64,000 nucleotides of DNA from Aralia elata (GCA_034770075.1 JAVJAP010000143.1:1736001-1800000), one strand, 5' to 3'. Shown: positions 22,926 to 36,116, counted from the stretch's first letter. Notes: generated by a model from the letters alone, not told the origin. Numbers and translations: made by a program.

Positions 22926-23698
22926 TTAAATCTTTTCACCATCAAACTCCATGGTAAGGGTCCCGTTGTGAACATCAATCATTGTTCTTGTTGTTATCAG
23001 GAATGGTCTCCCAAGCAAGATATGAGCAGGATTTGAGGATTTATTGTCCTCCATGTTTACTATGTAGAAATCTGCAGGAAAAATCAACTCATTCACCTGT
23101 ACCAATACATCCTCAATTAACCCTTCGGGGTAAGTGTTAGTTCTATCAGCCAATTGTATGATAACACCCGTTTGCTTAAGAGATCCTAGATTTAGAGAAG
23201 CAAAAATAGATAGTGGCATGACATTTATGGATGCTCCTAAATCTACAATAACTTTCTCAAATATGATATTGCCAATTTTACAGGGAATGGTAAACATGCC
23301 CCGATCGTTACATTTTGGGGCCATTTTTCTTTATAAGACTGCAGATACATTTTCTCCTACAGTAATCCTTTCATCATCTTTTAACTTTCTTTTGTTAGTG
23401 CACAATTCCTTTAAAAATTTTGCGTACCTAGGCACTTGTTTGATTACATCAATTAAAGGAATGTTTACCTCAACCTTCCTAAAAGTCTTAAGAATCTCCT
23501 TTTCTTGTTCATCTTTTCGCGAGGTTCTAGAATTCCTAGGTTGAAAAGGTAAAACATTAGTCTTCAAAGGAACAGATGGGTTGGGAGCTACCTAAGGTAT
23601 TTTAGTTTTTTCCTTAGTTCTTTTTTCATCAAATTCTGCAGTAGCTTGAGGAGTCGCTAACTGTTTTCCACTCTTCAATGTGATGGCACTGGCGTTTT
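22926..23698 (-). pseudogene. pro: Athila B protease and gag/protease linker
   Basis: The linker segment (23567-23331, VNIPLIDVIKQVPRYAKFLK) leads into a protease frame (23324-22926) with active site IVDLGASINVMPLS and LLGRPFLITTRTMID. A stop separates the two frames at 23328. To the right, the frame is interrupted by the copia insertion at 23699. 22737-22925 is decayed protease-RT linker. Confidence 0.85.
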
Positions 23699-25497
23699 TG
23701 AAAGTAGTATGCACACAAGCCAATCATATTTGATATGATGTAGCATATACTTTGTAATCTTATTCGGTTATTAAAGGCATTTTACATTATCTACATGGTG
23801 CTGTTATATTAAATGTGATAAACCCATAGTTTTGAGCAATGCTTTTAGAATCATGACGGGGATCGTGCTAATGAGATCTAAATTCTAGATAGCTCACAAA
23901 CTAAAATCGTTCCTAATCGATGGATTACTAAAAGGGGGATTAGTGAATCCGATTAGATTAGTACATACGTTGCTTGCTCTTAAGAAGAGGATGATTGATC
24001 TCATAATCATTTGTGTGGAGACACTAAAACAAGTATGTAGGTGCTTATTGGAGAATAAGTTCACTGAACGTGGCTCGCTAAAGAATACCTAATGGAGTTT
24101 TACTCACATGTCAATAGGAATTCCTCTAGTGATAGTAGTATAAGTGATCCTTGGACTTGAGATCATCAAAGTATCTTGTGTATGATGAGTTATACTATGA
24201 CATGTTCCTTAAGACCTTTAGAGTATATCAAAGGGTATGATTGGGTATAATGAGTTGTACATGGAGATATGTGAATGATCAACAAAGAATCTACCACGTC
24301 TAGTAAAAGATGTGAATGTCCTATGTGATTCGATAAATGACAACTCAGTAGTTCTTGGCCAAGGCAGAATGAATTTAGAAAGGAGTTTCTAATTTGCATT
24401 AATTAGAGTTGTGCATTTGAGAATCGAAATACATATAATTAAATAAATTAAGACTTGACAGTAATTCCATGTCTTATATTTAATTGGGACATTGTATGGT
24501 AGAATGATTGAATTGTACGGTAACTATGCACTGAAAGGTTCTTTTGTGATTAATGTTGAAATCTATATTATCTGGAAAGTCGTTGATCGTTAAGAGGGCT
24601 TACCCTTATTGTAAAATAAATATTATTTATTTAAATAAATTAAATAGTTTAATTTATTTATTTAAATAACATTAGAATTGTTCTAATTGATTTATTCACA
24701 ACCAGTTTAATATGGAGAACCTAAAGGGTGACACCGCAAAAGAAAAATATTTATTTAAGAAGTAAATGGCATAATTGTAATAATAAGTTAAGTGTATTTA
24801 ATTTAATCTATGGAGATAGAATAAATTAAATAGCTTAATATTTATTATTTAATATTTTGGAAATATTAAATATAAATTAATAAGAGGAGTCTTATTATTA
24901 TTATTACTATTACTATTATTTAATTCCTAATAGGGATTGGGAATTAATTAATAGAAGTACTCTCTCATGAATTCCTAATTGGATTAGGAGCAAAATTAAT
25001 TAAAGGAGTTTAATTAGAATAGAAACCCTAATCCTAAATAGTTTAGGGAATGGTTTTTCTACATCTATAAATAAGAGAAGTTTTATCATAGATTAGGGTT
25101 ACACACTCTTGCATAAGAATTGTGGAGAGTACTTACAATTTCTATAGAGATAGAAACTAGGGTTTTGCCAACACTCATCTTCTTGAATAAGTATTATTCC
25201 TTGGTGGATCACCTCTAGAAGCCAAACACTTGGGTGGCTAACGTTGATCAAAGGAAGAAATTTAATCGGTGGAATTTAAGGAGAACGCGAAGGAATTGGA
25301 GGTGAACTTATACCTGAGGAAGCTAGAATTCTACAAGGGTATAATTCTTATTCTCCATCTCTTTCGTTTAATTAATAATTGTGAATAAAGAAAGATCATG
25401 GTGATGGTTTGTATAAAATTTTAAAATCTGATTTTATTACGCTTCTGCTTTATTTATGTAATTTCATTGCATGTTCGCGTTATATACAAACCTAACA
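23699..25497 (+). repeat. 5' LTR of the copia element (1799 bp)
   Basis: It starts TGAAAGTAGTATGC and ends CAAACCTAACA. TATAAATA at 25066-25073 is the likely core promoter. It is AT-rich with no gene. Confidence 0.92.
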
Positions 25498-25498
25498 G

Positions 25499-25513
25499 GG
25501 GTATCAAGAGCCA
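25499..25513 (+). other. primer binding site, initiator tRNA-Met type
   Basis: GGGTATCAAGAGCC just after the LTR resembles the usual TGGTATCAGAGCC with one inserted A and one substitution. Confidence 0.7.
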
Positions 25514-25659
25514 AACTTTATGCGAATTATTAATTGTTTTGATTCTGTATATACATTGATATATGTTTAGAACAATTTAATTCGGCATAATTGTTTGTGT
25601 AAAATTATTTTATTTTATTTTATTTATTAAAAAAAAAGTTTCTTTTAAAAAAAAATGTT

Positions 25660-25812
25660 GGTCAAGGTCAACGGTCAAACGTTGACCGTTGACTGGTCAA
25701 CTGATGACGTGACACTAGCTGCTGACGTGGCGCTGATTGGTCAACTGTTGGCTGCTGACGTGGCACTGACTAGTCAGTTGTTGACTGCTGACGTGGCGCT
25801 GACTGGTCAACC
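25660..25812 (+). promoter_or_regulatory. 33-bp repeats with TGACGTGGC and W-box cores
   Basis: TGACGTGGC occurs at 25723-25731, 25756-25764 and 25789-25797, exactly 33 bp apart, with a variant TGACGTGAC at 25705-25713. GGTCAA or TTGAC cores (W-box) occur about ten times in the same 150 bp. TGACGTGG is a bZIP (TGA/ABF) site and TTGACC/T a WRKY site in plants. Their position in the leader, downstream of the LTR promoter, suggests an internal enhancer. Function is inference. Confidence 0.55.
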
Positions 25813-25836
25813 TTTAAAAATGAAATAATTAATTTG

Positions 25837-25904
25837 GAGCTAGAAGGTTTTGAACCCTTGACCTATTGGTCATAAGTTGGAAGCCTTACCACTACACTAG
25901 AATC
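25837..25904 (-). pseudogene. tRNA-like remnant
   Basis: The minus strand reads TAGTGTAGTGGTAAGGC, like a polymerase III A box, followed about 35 bases later by GGGTTCAAAACC, like a B box. No good acceptor stem is formed, so it is a tRNA-derived fragment rather than a tRNA gene. Confidence 0.4.
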
Positions 25905-27590
25905 ACTTTTGATTATGAATCAGAATGTTTAATATTTAAACTATATAATTTTGGGTTTGAAGTTTGACTTAAAGGCTTGTTTGATTATTTCTTTTAAAGG
26001 TTTATGATCAAAGGTTGACCTCATTTTTATTTTTTTTATTTTTATAAATTAAAATAAATGAGTTTATTTTGATTTCGAATTTGATTAAAAATAACGGAGT
26101 TTATTTTTATTCAAAATTGGATAAATTAAAATAAGAAGTTTATTTTGATTTGGAATTTGATTAAAAAATAAAGGAGTTTATTTTTTATTCAAAATTGGAT
26201 AAATTAAAATAAAAGAGTTTATTTTGATTTGGAATATGATTAAAATAAAGAAGTTTATTTTAATTGAAATTGGATTTCATGATAACTAATTAGAGTTAGA
26301 ATTGGATTCCATGATAACTAATTGGAGTTGAAATTGGATTTTATACTAACTAATATTGCCCATTAAATGATATCAATGCATATATGGAATGGTTTTATTA
26401 TTCTTGAGATGAATATTATTTATTGATGCATATGGAGATATGTATGATAATAAATAGGGATTGATTATGGACTATTGACCAATGTGTGATTGGATTTATT
26501 TTAGAGGATAATTGAATGAATGGGTTTTTATAAATGGGGTCTGCGTACCTCGTCTTCTCTATTTTTTCTTGATGTAAATTCTATCTTCCTCCTATGTACT
26601 TCCCCTTAACTGCTGATCAAGGTTTCTATTTATTGTAAATAGTTTTTGTAATAGGACTAGTTAGAATTAATGTTAAAGAATTGGAGACAAAGGAGCAAGG
26701 AGCGCATGAAGACCCGTTTGTAATGGAGCCCAGGTTTAAATGTAATAGTTATATTTAAATTGAATTCTTACACCTTAGGTTTGACCTTTTGGTTCACTTG
26801 GTGGCTCTAGTGAACCAAACTAGAATAAAAATCCATAATCAATTCGGGTAGAATATTGTATTCTATATGTGCATGATTACTATATATATTATATATTATA
26901 TACAACATGCTTCGCATGTTAAATAATATGACGCGTATTTTATATATATATGTGCATGCGCGCTAAACAAGATGAGACTAATAATAACAAACCCCTCAAA
27001 GAAATAATATTAAGTCCTAAGCGTTCAAAGATATTAGGAATATCGAACGTCGCCTTCTAGCATGGTAAAACAATAGAGTATTAAATATTTAATATGAGTT
27101 TGTTGTGCACACACAAGGCGAGTATTAAATATTTAAGATGTTGTTTTATCACATTTGATGCTTATTAAGGAATTGAACATTACTACTTTGTTGTGCACAC
27201 ACAAGGGCGGTCTTTTTCTCTTCACATATATGGAAGTGCTAGGTTGGACTTAACTTAGATTATTTTAGTTCGGATGTGCATACACTTGACCATTATAATC
27301 TAAGAGGCAAAATACAAGGAGTTACATAGTGATGTAATTGACAATAGTTGTCTACCTATTTATTTATATATAGTTTGTTGTGCACACACAAGGCTATATA
27401 CATTTGAAATGAGATCCTTATTCTCACTAGCAAATCTTTAATTAGATTTACCGAACTATAAATTGAGGGTAATATAGTTTGATGAAAATAGTGGGAGATA
27501 CCAAATTAAAATAAAGACATAATTTATTTTGGTAATTAATTAAATGAATGTATGCTAAAATGTTGTCTATTTCATTTACAGAATTTTACA
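25905..27590 (+). other. copia leader, AT-rich
   Basis: There is no gene. It contains diverged tandem blocks of a Ttttattttgatttggaat-like sequence (about 26040-26250) and the dispersed GTGCACAC palindrome repeats at 27099-27394. Confidence 0.6.
27099..27394 (+). repeat. TTTGTTGTGCACACACAAGG repeats
   Basis: Copies are at 27099-27119, 27187-27208 and 27374-27394, with a diverged one near 27274-27290. Each centres on the palindrome GTGCAC with flanking TTGT/ACAA arms. Spacing is irregular (88 and 187 bp). Confidence 0.6.
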
Positions 27591-28440
27591 ATGTCTAATT
27601 TACTATCACTGCGGAGCATATTAGATGCTAATTAACCGGACCAAATTAAAAGGACTAGTTATAGAATTTGAGAATAGTTCTCAAGGCTGAAAAGCTATCT
27701 TATGTCCTTAATACGCCTATCCCTATAATGGTTGCAGACGATGCCTCAGAGGAAGAGATTGCTACTTTTAGAAAGTGGCAATATGATGCACAGTTGGCTC
27801 ATTGCATCATGCTCGCATCCATAAGTAACGAGCTTCAGCATCAGCATGAAACTATGGATGCTCCTACTGTACTCCTGCACATTCAAGGAGTTGAATAGTG
27901 AGGAAAGTAGGACTATTAGATATCAGATATCTAAGGAGCTCTTCCAATCTAGAATGACCGATGGCAATACAGTACAGACTTATATCCTAAAATGATTAAT
28001 CTGATTGAACAATTGGGACAACTGGGTTTTAATAGATGGAGAGTTGATCAAAGATTTGATCTTACAATCACTTCCAGATTCTTTCTCACAAATTGATGTG
28101 AATTTTCACATGAATAAGCTATATGTCAGCCTGTCTGAGTTGCTTAAACATGTTGAAAACTGTAAAGAGTCACTTTTCAACCAAGAAAGACCAAATCTTA
28201 CTGGTAGATGATTCTTCCAGGAAGCAGAAGAGGGCCAAAGGATATTCTTAAAAGATGGTAAATTCAAAGAAGGTAAATGGAAAGGCAAAAACAAAGTACA
28301 ATAAAAACAAGACTGATGCAGATAGCAAAGGAGTTTGCTTCCACTGCAATAAGCCTAGATACTAGAAAGGAAACTGTAAGGAGAATCTTATAGAGGCTAA
28401 CCAGAAGAAGCTTAGGTTACAGATATAGGTTTGTTCATGA
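27591..28440 (+). pseudogene. gag: copia gag
   Basis: The start ATG at 27591 is followed within 14 codons by a stop. Open pieces then match copia Gag (ASEEEIATFRKWQYDAQLAH; LILQSLPDSFSQIDVNFHMN). The zinc knuckle near 28335-28380 reads CFHCNKPRY-stop-KGNC. The usual Gly-His-Trp is replaced by Arg-Tyr-stop, which three G/C-to-A/T transitions explain. It is not functional. Confidence 0.82.
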
Positions 28441-28459
28441 TTGAAATAAATTTTTCTGT

Positions 28460-29440
28460 AAGTCAAGATTCTACCTAGGTATTGGATATCGGTTGTAGTT
28501 CTCACATATGCAACCCAATGCAGAGACTAATCAGAAGTAGAAAGCTAAACAAAGAGTAAGTAATCTTATGTGTGGGAATGGAGCAAAGGTTGCTACATTA
28601 ACCATAGGAACTTATAGTTTAGCAATACCTACGGGCAAGTCTATTAAGTTAATAAGTTGTTATTATGTTCTAGTTCTCATTAGAAACATTATTTCTTTCC
28701 GTTGTTGGACAAGGAAAGTTTTGGTATTATATTTAAGAACAATGGTTGTTCTATTTATAATGATAATGTTTTGTTTGAAACTGGAAGATTACTTGATAGA
28801 GTTTGTATACTTGACTTACATGAAAAACACTTTGCAAATTGAATAAACTAATAAAAGAAAAGGAGATAGTCATTCAAGGAGTTGAATGTGTGTATTTGAT
28901 AAAATACAAGTCTGAATCATTTGAAATGTTCAAAGAATTCAGAAGTGAAACATATTGACAAAGTATTAAGATTCTTTGATCAGATCGAGGAAAGAATACT
29001 TGTGCAATGAGTTTCTAGATCATCTCAAAATGGTATTTTCTCATAATGGACGCTTCATGATACGCAATGATTGACCAGTGTATCTAGAAGGAGAAATTGT
29101 ACCTTGTTGGACATGGTGTGGTCCATAATGATTTTTACCGACATTTCAGTATCTATCTAGGGTTATGCCCTAGAAACGGCTGCATATCTACAAAATAAGG
29201 CAACCTCAAAATTCGGCCCCAAGACTCCATAAAAGTTATGGATAGGGAGAATTCCTACTCTTAAGTATGTTAAGATAAGGGGTTGTCCAACTTATGTGAA
29301 AAGGTTTCAAAAGATAAGTTTGGGTCAAAAATCTGACAAGTGCAGAGTTGTGGGATATCCTAAAGAAAGTTTAGGGTATTATTACTATAATCCTACACGC
29401 TGCCTTCTTGAATAAAGGTGTTTATCATTGAAGGAGCTAG
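28460..29440 (+). pseudogene. copia protease and integrase remnant
   Basis: Protease is recognisable near 28480-28520 (VLDIGCSSHICNP, the active site altered from the usual DTG). GAG-pre-integrase and integrase fragments follow with many stops (YLQNKATSKFGP and GCPTYVKRF near 29190-29310). Only short stretches are open. Confidence 0.75.
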
Positions 29441-31055
29441 TGGGAGGGTAATAGATCTTGAAGGAGTTCAAGAACCACAAAGTACTACAAGTCAAACGAG
29501 GAACCTGTAGATAAACCTGTTGTACCACAACTGAATCGTAAATCTGGAAGAGTACCAAAGATACCTAGGAGGTATGGATTCATCATAGAGGATGATGATG
29601 AGGTACGCATCATAGAGGATGATGATCCAGTTATATACGATGAGGCTATGAGTAGAAGATACGCAGAGAAATGGCAAATGTCCATGAAATCCGAAATGGA
29701 CTCCATGTATGAGAACCAAGTATAGACTCTGGTTACTCCACCGAAAGGCATAGTGCCTAGAGGGTGTAAATGGGTCTTTAAAGAGAAAGACTAGGGCAAA
29801 TGGCAAGGTAGAGACCTATAAGACCAGACCTGTTAAAAGGTTTCAAATAAAATTAAGGAGTTGACTGTGATAAAACCTTATTACCAGGTAATGTTCAAGT
29901 CCATTTAGATTTTGCTTGTGATTGCAGCTTATTACGAAATCTGGCAAAATGGACGTGGAGACGTCCTTCCTCAATATAGACTTGAGGACAATGTATGTAT
30001 GATACAGCCAGAGGAATTTGTTTCAAAAGGTTGAAGCAAATCGTGTTTTTAAGCTACAATTATCCATTTATAGATTGGAACAAGCTTCTCAAAGATGGAA
30101 CATTCGTTTTGATGAAACAATCAAAAGAGTATGATTTTATCAAAAACGGGAATGAACCTAGTGTGTACAAAAGGGTCAGTGGGAGCACTGTGACATTCCT
30201 AGTATTATATGTTGATATACTACTGATAAGGAATGACACACCAATGCTACAATCAGTAAAGATAAAATTGTCTAAACATTCCTCTATGAATAACTTGGGA
30301 GGAGCATCCTATAAATTGGGGATATAAATCTATATAGATAGATTTAAAAGGATGTTCGGCTTGATCCAATGAACGTATATTCATTCGATGCTAAAGGCGT
30401 TTAGCATGGCAAACTCCAATAGAGGTCTCATGATAATGAGCCATGGAGTGTATCTCTCTAAAATTGTCTCCAATAAAAGAGAGATCACATGCGTTATTAC
30501 CATGTATGCAATGAATATACAAAGCCTGATGTTGATCAGTCATATTCTGGAGAAAATCACTATAAGACAGTGATAAACATCTTAAGTACTTAACCGGTAT
30601 TGAAGATGTGATCATGATTCACGGTAGGTCTGAATTAAAACTAGAGAGCTGAACAGACTCAAGTTTTTCAGACTGACCAAGATGATAACAAATCTACTTT
30701 AGGGTGAATCGTTACCTTGAATAGTGGTGCAGTGAAATTGGAAAGGTTCCAAACAATAAAGAGTTGTTGGTTTAGTGACAAAGACAAAGTATATAGCTGT
30801 AAATGAAGCTGCAAGTTAATTGTTTGGATGAAAAGTTCATCACAGAACTAGGAATAGTTCCTAAGTCTCATCTTGGATTCAAACGTGTGTTGCGGTACTT
30901 TCATTTGATTAGAGGAATCATTGAAAGAGGAAAAGTCACTATAGAGATAGTGGACTCTCAAGAACAACATTGCATATCCATTTACTGAAGCTTTATCCAA
31001 TAGTAAGATGATCGTCACTTAGAGAAGAAGGTATTAGATACCATTGCGATTGGCT
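29441..31055 (+). pseudogene. copia reverse transcriptase and RNase H remnant
   Basis: The RT start is seen near 29640-29790 (WQMSMKSEMDSMYENQV, GIVPRGCKWVFKEK). The catalytic box near 30210 reads YVDILL, where copia RTs have YVDDILL, so one catalytic Asp is lost. RNase H traces (near 30790-31000) end just before the polypurine tract. Stops occur throughout. Confidence 0.8.
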
Positions 31056-31073
31056 TTAGTGCAAGTGGGAGAT

Positions 31074-32820
31074 TGAAAGTAGTATGCACACAAGCCAATC
31101 ATATTTGATATGATGTAACATATACTTTGTAATCTTATTCGGTTATTAAAGGCATTTAACATTATCTACATGGTGCTGTTATATTAAATGTGATAAACCC
31201 ATAGTTTTGAGCAATGCTTTTAGAATCATGATGGGGATCGTGCTAATGAGATCTAAATTCTAGATAGCTCACAAACTAAAATCGTTCCTAATCGATGGGT
31301 TACTAAAAAGGGGATTAGTGAATCCGAATAGATTAATACATATGTTGCTTGCTCTTAAGAAGAGGATGATTGATCTCATAATCATTTGTGTGGAGACACT
31401 AAAGCAAGTATGTAGGTGCTTATTGGAGAATAAGTTCACTGAACGTGGCTCGCTAAGGAATATCTAATGGAGTTTTACTCACATGTCAATAGGAATTCCT
31501 CTAGTGATAGTAGTATAAGTGATCCTTGGACTTGAGATCATCAAAATATCTTGTGCATGATGAGTTATACTTTGACATGTTCCTTAAGACCTTTAGGGTA
31601 TATCAAAGGGTATGATTGAGTATAATGAGTTGTACATGAAGATATGTGAATGATCAACAAAGAATCTATCACGTCTAGTAAAAGATGTGAATGTCCTATG
31701 TGATTCGATAAATGACAACTCAGTAGTCCTTGGCTAAGGCAGAATAAATTTAGAAAGGAGTTTCTAATTTGCATTAATTAGAGTTGTGCATTTGAGAATC
31801 GAAATACATATAATTAAATAAAATAAGACTTGACAGTAATTCCATGTCCTATATTTAATTGGGACATTGTATGGTAGAATGATTGAATTGTACGGTAACT
31901 ATGCACTGAAAGGTTCTTTTGTGATTAATGTTGAAATCTATATTATCTAGAAAGTCGTTGATCGCTAAGGGGGCTTACCCTTATTGTAGAATAAATATTA
32001 TTTATTTAAATAAATTAAATAGTTTAGTTTATTTATTTAAATAAGATTAAAATTGTTCTAATTGATTTATTCACAACCAGTTTAATATGGAGAACCTAAA
32101 GGGTGACACCGCAAAAGAAAAATATTTATTTAAGAAGTAAATGGCATAATTGTAATAATAAGTTAAGTGTATTTAATTTAATCTATGGAGATAGAATAAA
32201 TTAAATAGCTTAATATTTATTATTTAATATTTTGGAAATATTAAATATAAATTAATAAGAGGAGTCTTATTATTATTATTACTATTACTATTATTTAATT
32301 CCTAATAGGGATTGGGAATTAATTAATAGAAGTACTCTCTCATGAATTCCTAATTGGATTAGGAGCAGAATTAATTAAAGGAGTTTAATTAGAATAGAAA
32401 CCCTAATCCTAAATAGTTTAGGGAAGGGTTTTCCTACATATATAAATAAGAGAAGTCTTATCAAAGATTAGGGTCACACACTCTTGCATAAGAATTGTGG
32501 AGAGTACTTATAATTTCTATAGAGATAGAAACTAGGGTTTTGCCAACACCCATCTTCTTGAATAAGTATTATTCCTTGGTGGATCACCTCTAGAGGCCAA
32601 ACACTTGGGTGGCTAACGTTGATCAAAGGAAGGAATTTAATCAGTGGAATTCAAGGAGAACGCGAAGGAATTGGAGGTGAACTATACTTGAGGAAGCTAG
32701 AATTCTACAAGGGGATAATTCTTATTCTCCATCTCTTTCGTTTAATTAATAATTGTGCATAGAGAAAGATCATGGTGATGGTTTGTATAAAATTTTAAAA
32801 TCTGATTTTATTACGCTTTC
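31074..32820 (+). repeat. 3' LTR of copia element, main part
   Basis: It is closely similar to 23699-25445 and starts TGAAAGTAGTATGC after GTGGGAGAT. It is interrupted at 32820 by the solo LTR; the last 56 bp are at 36056-36111. Confidence 0.92.
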
Positions 32821-35800
32821 TGTAATGCCCGTGAATTTTGAACGTCCTTATTAATTAAATCTAATTTAATTTAATGAGTTAACGTTGTGTTCTATTTAAA
32901 CCAACTTGGGTTAATTAGTGGGAGATGTATAAGATGTGTCTATACTTGTGTTGGCAAGTATGATATAACTATGGTTAAGAAATAACCATATGTGAGTCAA
33001 GTGTAGGAATTGGTGTGTAATGGCTAAAATGGCCAAGAGTGGTTAATAACCAAGGTAATTATGAAGGGACAATAACCATTGTATATCCAAGTGGTTAATA
33101 ACCAATGTAATTATGGCAAGATAATAACCAATGTCTAATAACCAATGAAGAATGGTTAATAACTAATGGATAATTAAGATTTTGTGAAAAGACTTTTTTA
33201 ACCTTAAAAGAAGTTGGGTAATGATTAAAATACCCTTGAGGAAGTTGCTAGGAAGCTTCCTATTATTGATGAATTGATCAAATTGCCCTTGCCTAGTCAT
33301 GATTAATGACTATTTTGCCCATGGTCTCTACTTTCCTATAAATAGGACCCCTCACCAATGATAGTAGGGGTTGGTTCATTTATTATTCACCAAGTATAGA
33401 GAGTAAGAGCTTAGAGAGAAAAAGAGAGTGATATTAGCATAGTTCATGCATCTCAAGTTCATCACATACTTTGGTAGATCAAGGAGAGTAGCTACAAGAT
33501 CAAGGTGAAACCCTAAACCATTTCCTTCTTTCTTACTTTGTTTTATTTTTATAGTTTTTGAGAGATTTTGTTCTAAGACTCAAGAATCATTAGATCTTCA
33601 TGCTTCATGTATAGATCTAATCCTCTTGAGTGTTAGAATGGAGATTCAAAGGAAGAAAAGGAACTTATGTTCTTAAAGGGTAAAAACTCTAGCTTTTCTT
33701 CACTTGGATCACCCATAACTTGAGATCTACAACTTGGATTTGTGATCCGTTGAAAGGGGGTGCTAGGTACATGAGTTAGCTAGTAAACCCAAGTGGTAGA
33801 ACACAAATCCAATAATTTTTGAAGCCTTGGAGGCTATTTTCCCAAAACAGTCCAGCTATAAAACTTAAAGCTTTAAAACCCTAAAAGCTTGCTGTCCTCA
33901 TTTTTCCAAAGGTTGTTTCGACCAATTATGGATCTGATAAAAATCTGGGAAAAATCACAGAGGTACCTTGAGAATTATCTACAAGTAGCAAAAAGAATGA
34001 ACACGTTTCGATGTGTACGTTTTGTGTAATGGCTTTTACCGTGAAGGACTCCTAAATATTCATACCCGGATTTCTCACTGTGTGTACCTTGAAAACATAT
34101 GAAATTTTTACAGTATGTTTATGCATGTTATGAGAGCGTACCCTGAAAATTTCAGAATTGTCTGAGCAAAAATTGATTTATGAAAAATGTAACAAGATTC
34201 GGAGGTTTTGAGTACTTTAAAAATAGTAAATCACTTTCTAAAATTCCAGAAACATTTGTGGATCATTGTTGGACCATATACTATCCAGATCCAGAGGATA
34301 ATAATTTTTAGAACCTATTTGCTATTTTTCATAATAATGTTATAGTTATGGTTAAAAGAAAATAAATGGTTAAATGATGTCATAAATAAGGAAAATGTGA
34401 TTTTTAAGCTTGGATACTCCTAATATTATATATTATGACTATTGAGGGGTATTTTGGTAATATTTAATGAGAAATAATATTTATGACCTTTTATGGGTAG
34501 TAAAGGAGTTGTTTAATAAAGGGTAAAACAATTAGAATAAATTGTTTATTCGCCTAATAACTTATTAAAATATTACTATGATATTTGTAATATAAGAATT
34601 CGATATTTTTAAGTAAACAAAGAAATATTAAGATTAAAACTTTATGGAAATATTATTGAATGGGTAATAATATTTATTTTAAGCATTAATAAATGATTAA
34701 GATATTATTAAAATGGCTAATAATATTAGATTAAAATATTATTAATGATATGAGAATTAAAATATTATTAAGAGATTAATAATATTATATTAAAGTATTA
34801 TTGGATGATTAAAATATTATTAAGATGTTAATAACATTAGTAAACGAATAAAAGTGTTATTAGTTGACTAATAATACCAAGAGGTGAATTAAATATTATC
34901 AGGATTGATAATATTAAATGTCTTATAGGATTTACGATAGTCTATTTGCTTATGTGTGCTATGTGATTGGCTTAATTGTTAAATAAATAGCATAAGTAAG
35001 CGTGTCGATATATACAACTACGCAGTACTAATTGATAGATCGACATTATCAATGTTAGGTTCTTCAAGGCCAATTAGTTAAAGCTAGATTATTTATAGCT
35101 GAGCAGACAGGCAAGTTTCCTAACTCAAACTCGAGTTATTATTTTCGAAGCATGTTTGTGAATAATTATTGTTGATTATTCACATCTATACTGGTTATTG
35201 AGATTCGCACCTTGTGCAATTGAATTCCTATTCTATTGTTATTAAACTGTGAATTAGATTAAAGTTCTTTCAAGCATGAACTGTTTATGAGGTAGATCTA
35301 TGCTATTTGTATCAGCTAGATCAATCAGGTCTAAATTTGTTGAATCAAAGGTATTTTAAAAGATGTTCTTATTAAATTGTTATGGTAAGAACTCTTGGCT
35401 GAGAAAAGGATAAATTTGATTAAGGCATGATATCAATGCTGGTTTATTAAGTGTTTATGCATAAATCACGGGGTATGAAAGGCTGATCCCCTTGATTACC
35501 AAAACATATTAAGAGGTCCAGTTTAAATGCTGAGAACCTTGGCAAATGTCTATGGTTATTTTCAACCACTCAGTAACTATCATTCAAGTATTCGAATATT
35601 CAACTGTTGATTATTAATTCATGTTTCTTCACACTCTTATACTGTTGTTGAACATTGAAAGCGAAACTTCCTTCTAATCATGATATATCTCCCTTGTGTA
35701 TAAACTTGCTAAGCAAACTAGTTGCTTACCCTTGCTATATCATGATCTTTATTTCAGCTAAGGCATAAACGTCAAAAGGGGACAAAGGAAAAGGGAAGGT

Positions 35801-36055
35801 GCAAGAATAGCTGCCTGATAGGGCTTATGTATTAGTTATCTGAAAATGTTACTTGGTTATGTGAACTCTTATTGTATTAAAGGTATGTTTCTAAGTTAAG
35901 GTTAAAGAACCTTGGGACCATGTTGTAAGACTTTATTATTATTTCGATAGACTTTGTATGATTATTATTCCGCATTTAGTTAGAAAGTATGTTTATTGTT
36001 GAGAATCGTGAACACCGAATTCGAGGTTAGGAAACCCGGATTTGGGGGTGCCACA
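32821..36055 (+). mobile_element. solo LTR, large gypsy (Tekay-like) type, 3235 bp
   Basis: It starts TGTAATGCCCGTG and ends GGGGGTGCCACA. Flanks are CTTTC (32816-32820) and CTTCC (36056-36060), a TSD with one mismatch. TATAAATA is at 33337-33344, followed by a GA-rich leader-like stretch. Near 35700 it has the block TTGCTAAGCAAACTAGTTGC and a TTTATTTCAG element, shared in position with the LTR-type sequences at 7520-10303 and 39568-40357. There is no gene in 3.2 kb; 34500-34920 is a run of diverged AATATTATTA-rich repeats. The lineage name is tentative. Confidence 0.8.
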
Positions 36056-36111
36056 CTTCCGCTTTATTTATGTAATTTGATTGCATGTTCGCGTTATATA
36101 CAAACCTAACA
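36056..36111 (+). repeat. 3' LTR of copia element, last 56 bp
   Basis: It matches the end of the 5' LTR (25442-25497, terminating CAAACCTAACA) and is followed by TSD GTTTT. Confidence 0.88.
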
Positions 36112-36116
36112 GTTTT

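Larger units (their letters stand above)
23699..36111 (+). mobile_element. Ty1/copia retrotransposon with TSD GTTTT
   Basis: The 5' LTR (23699-25497) and 3' LTR (31074-32820 plus 36056-36111) are closely similar. Perfect TSDs GTTTT are at 23694-23698 and 36112-36116. The internal order gag, protease, integrase, reverse transcriptase, RNase H is the copia order. A methionine-initiator-type primer site follows the 5' LTR and a GTGGGAGA polypurine tract precedes the 3' LTR. All coding is decayed. A gypsy-type solo LTR (32821-36055) interrupts the 3' LTR. It is inserted in gag of Athila B. Confidence 0.92.
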
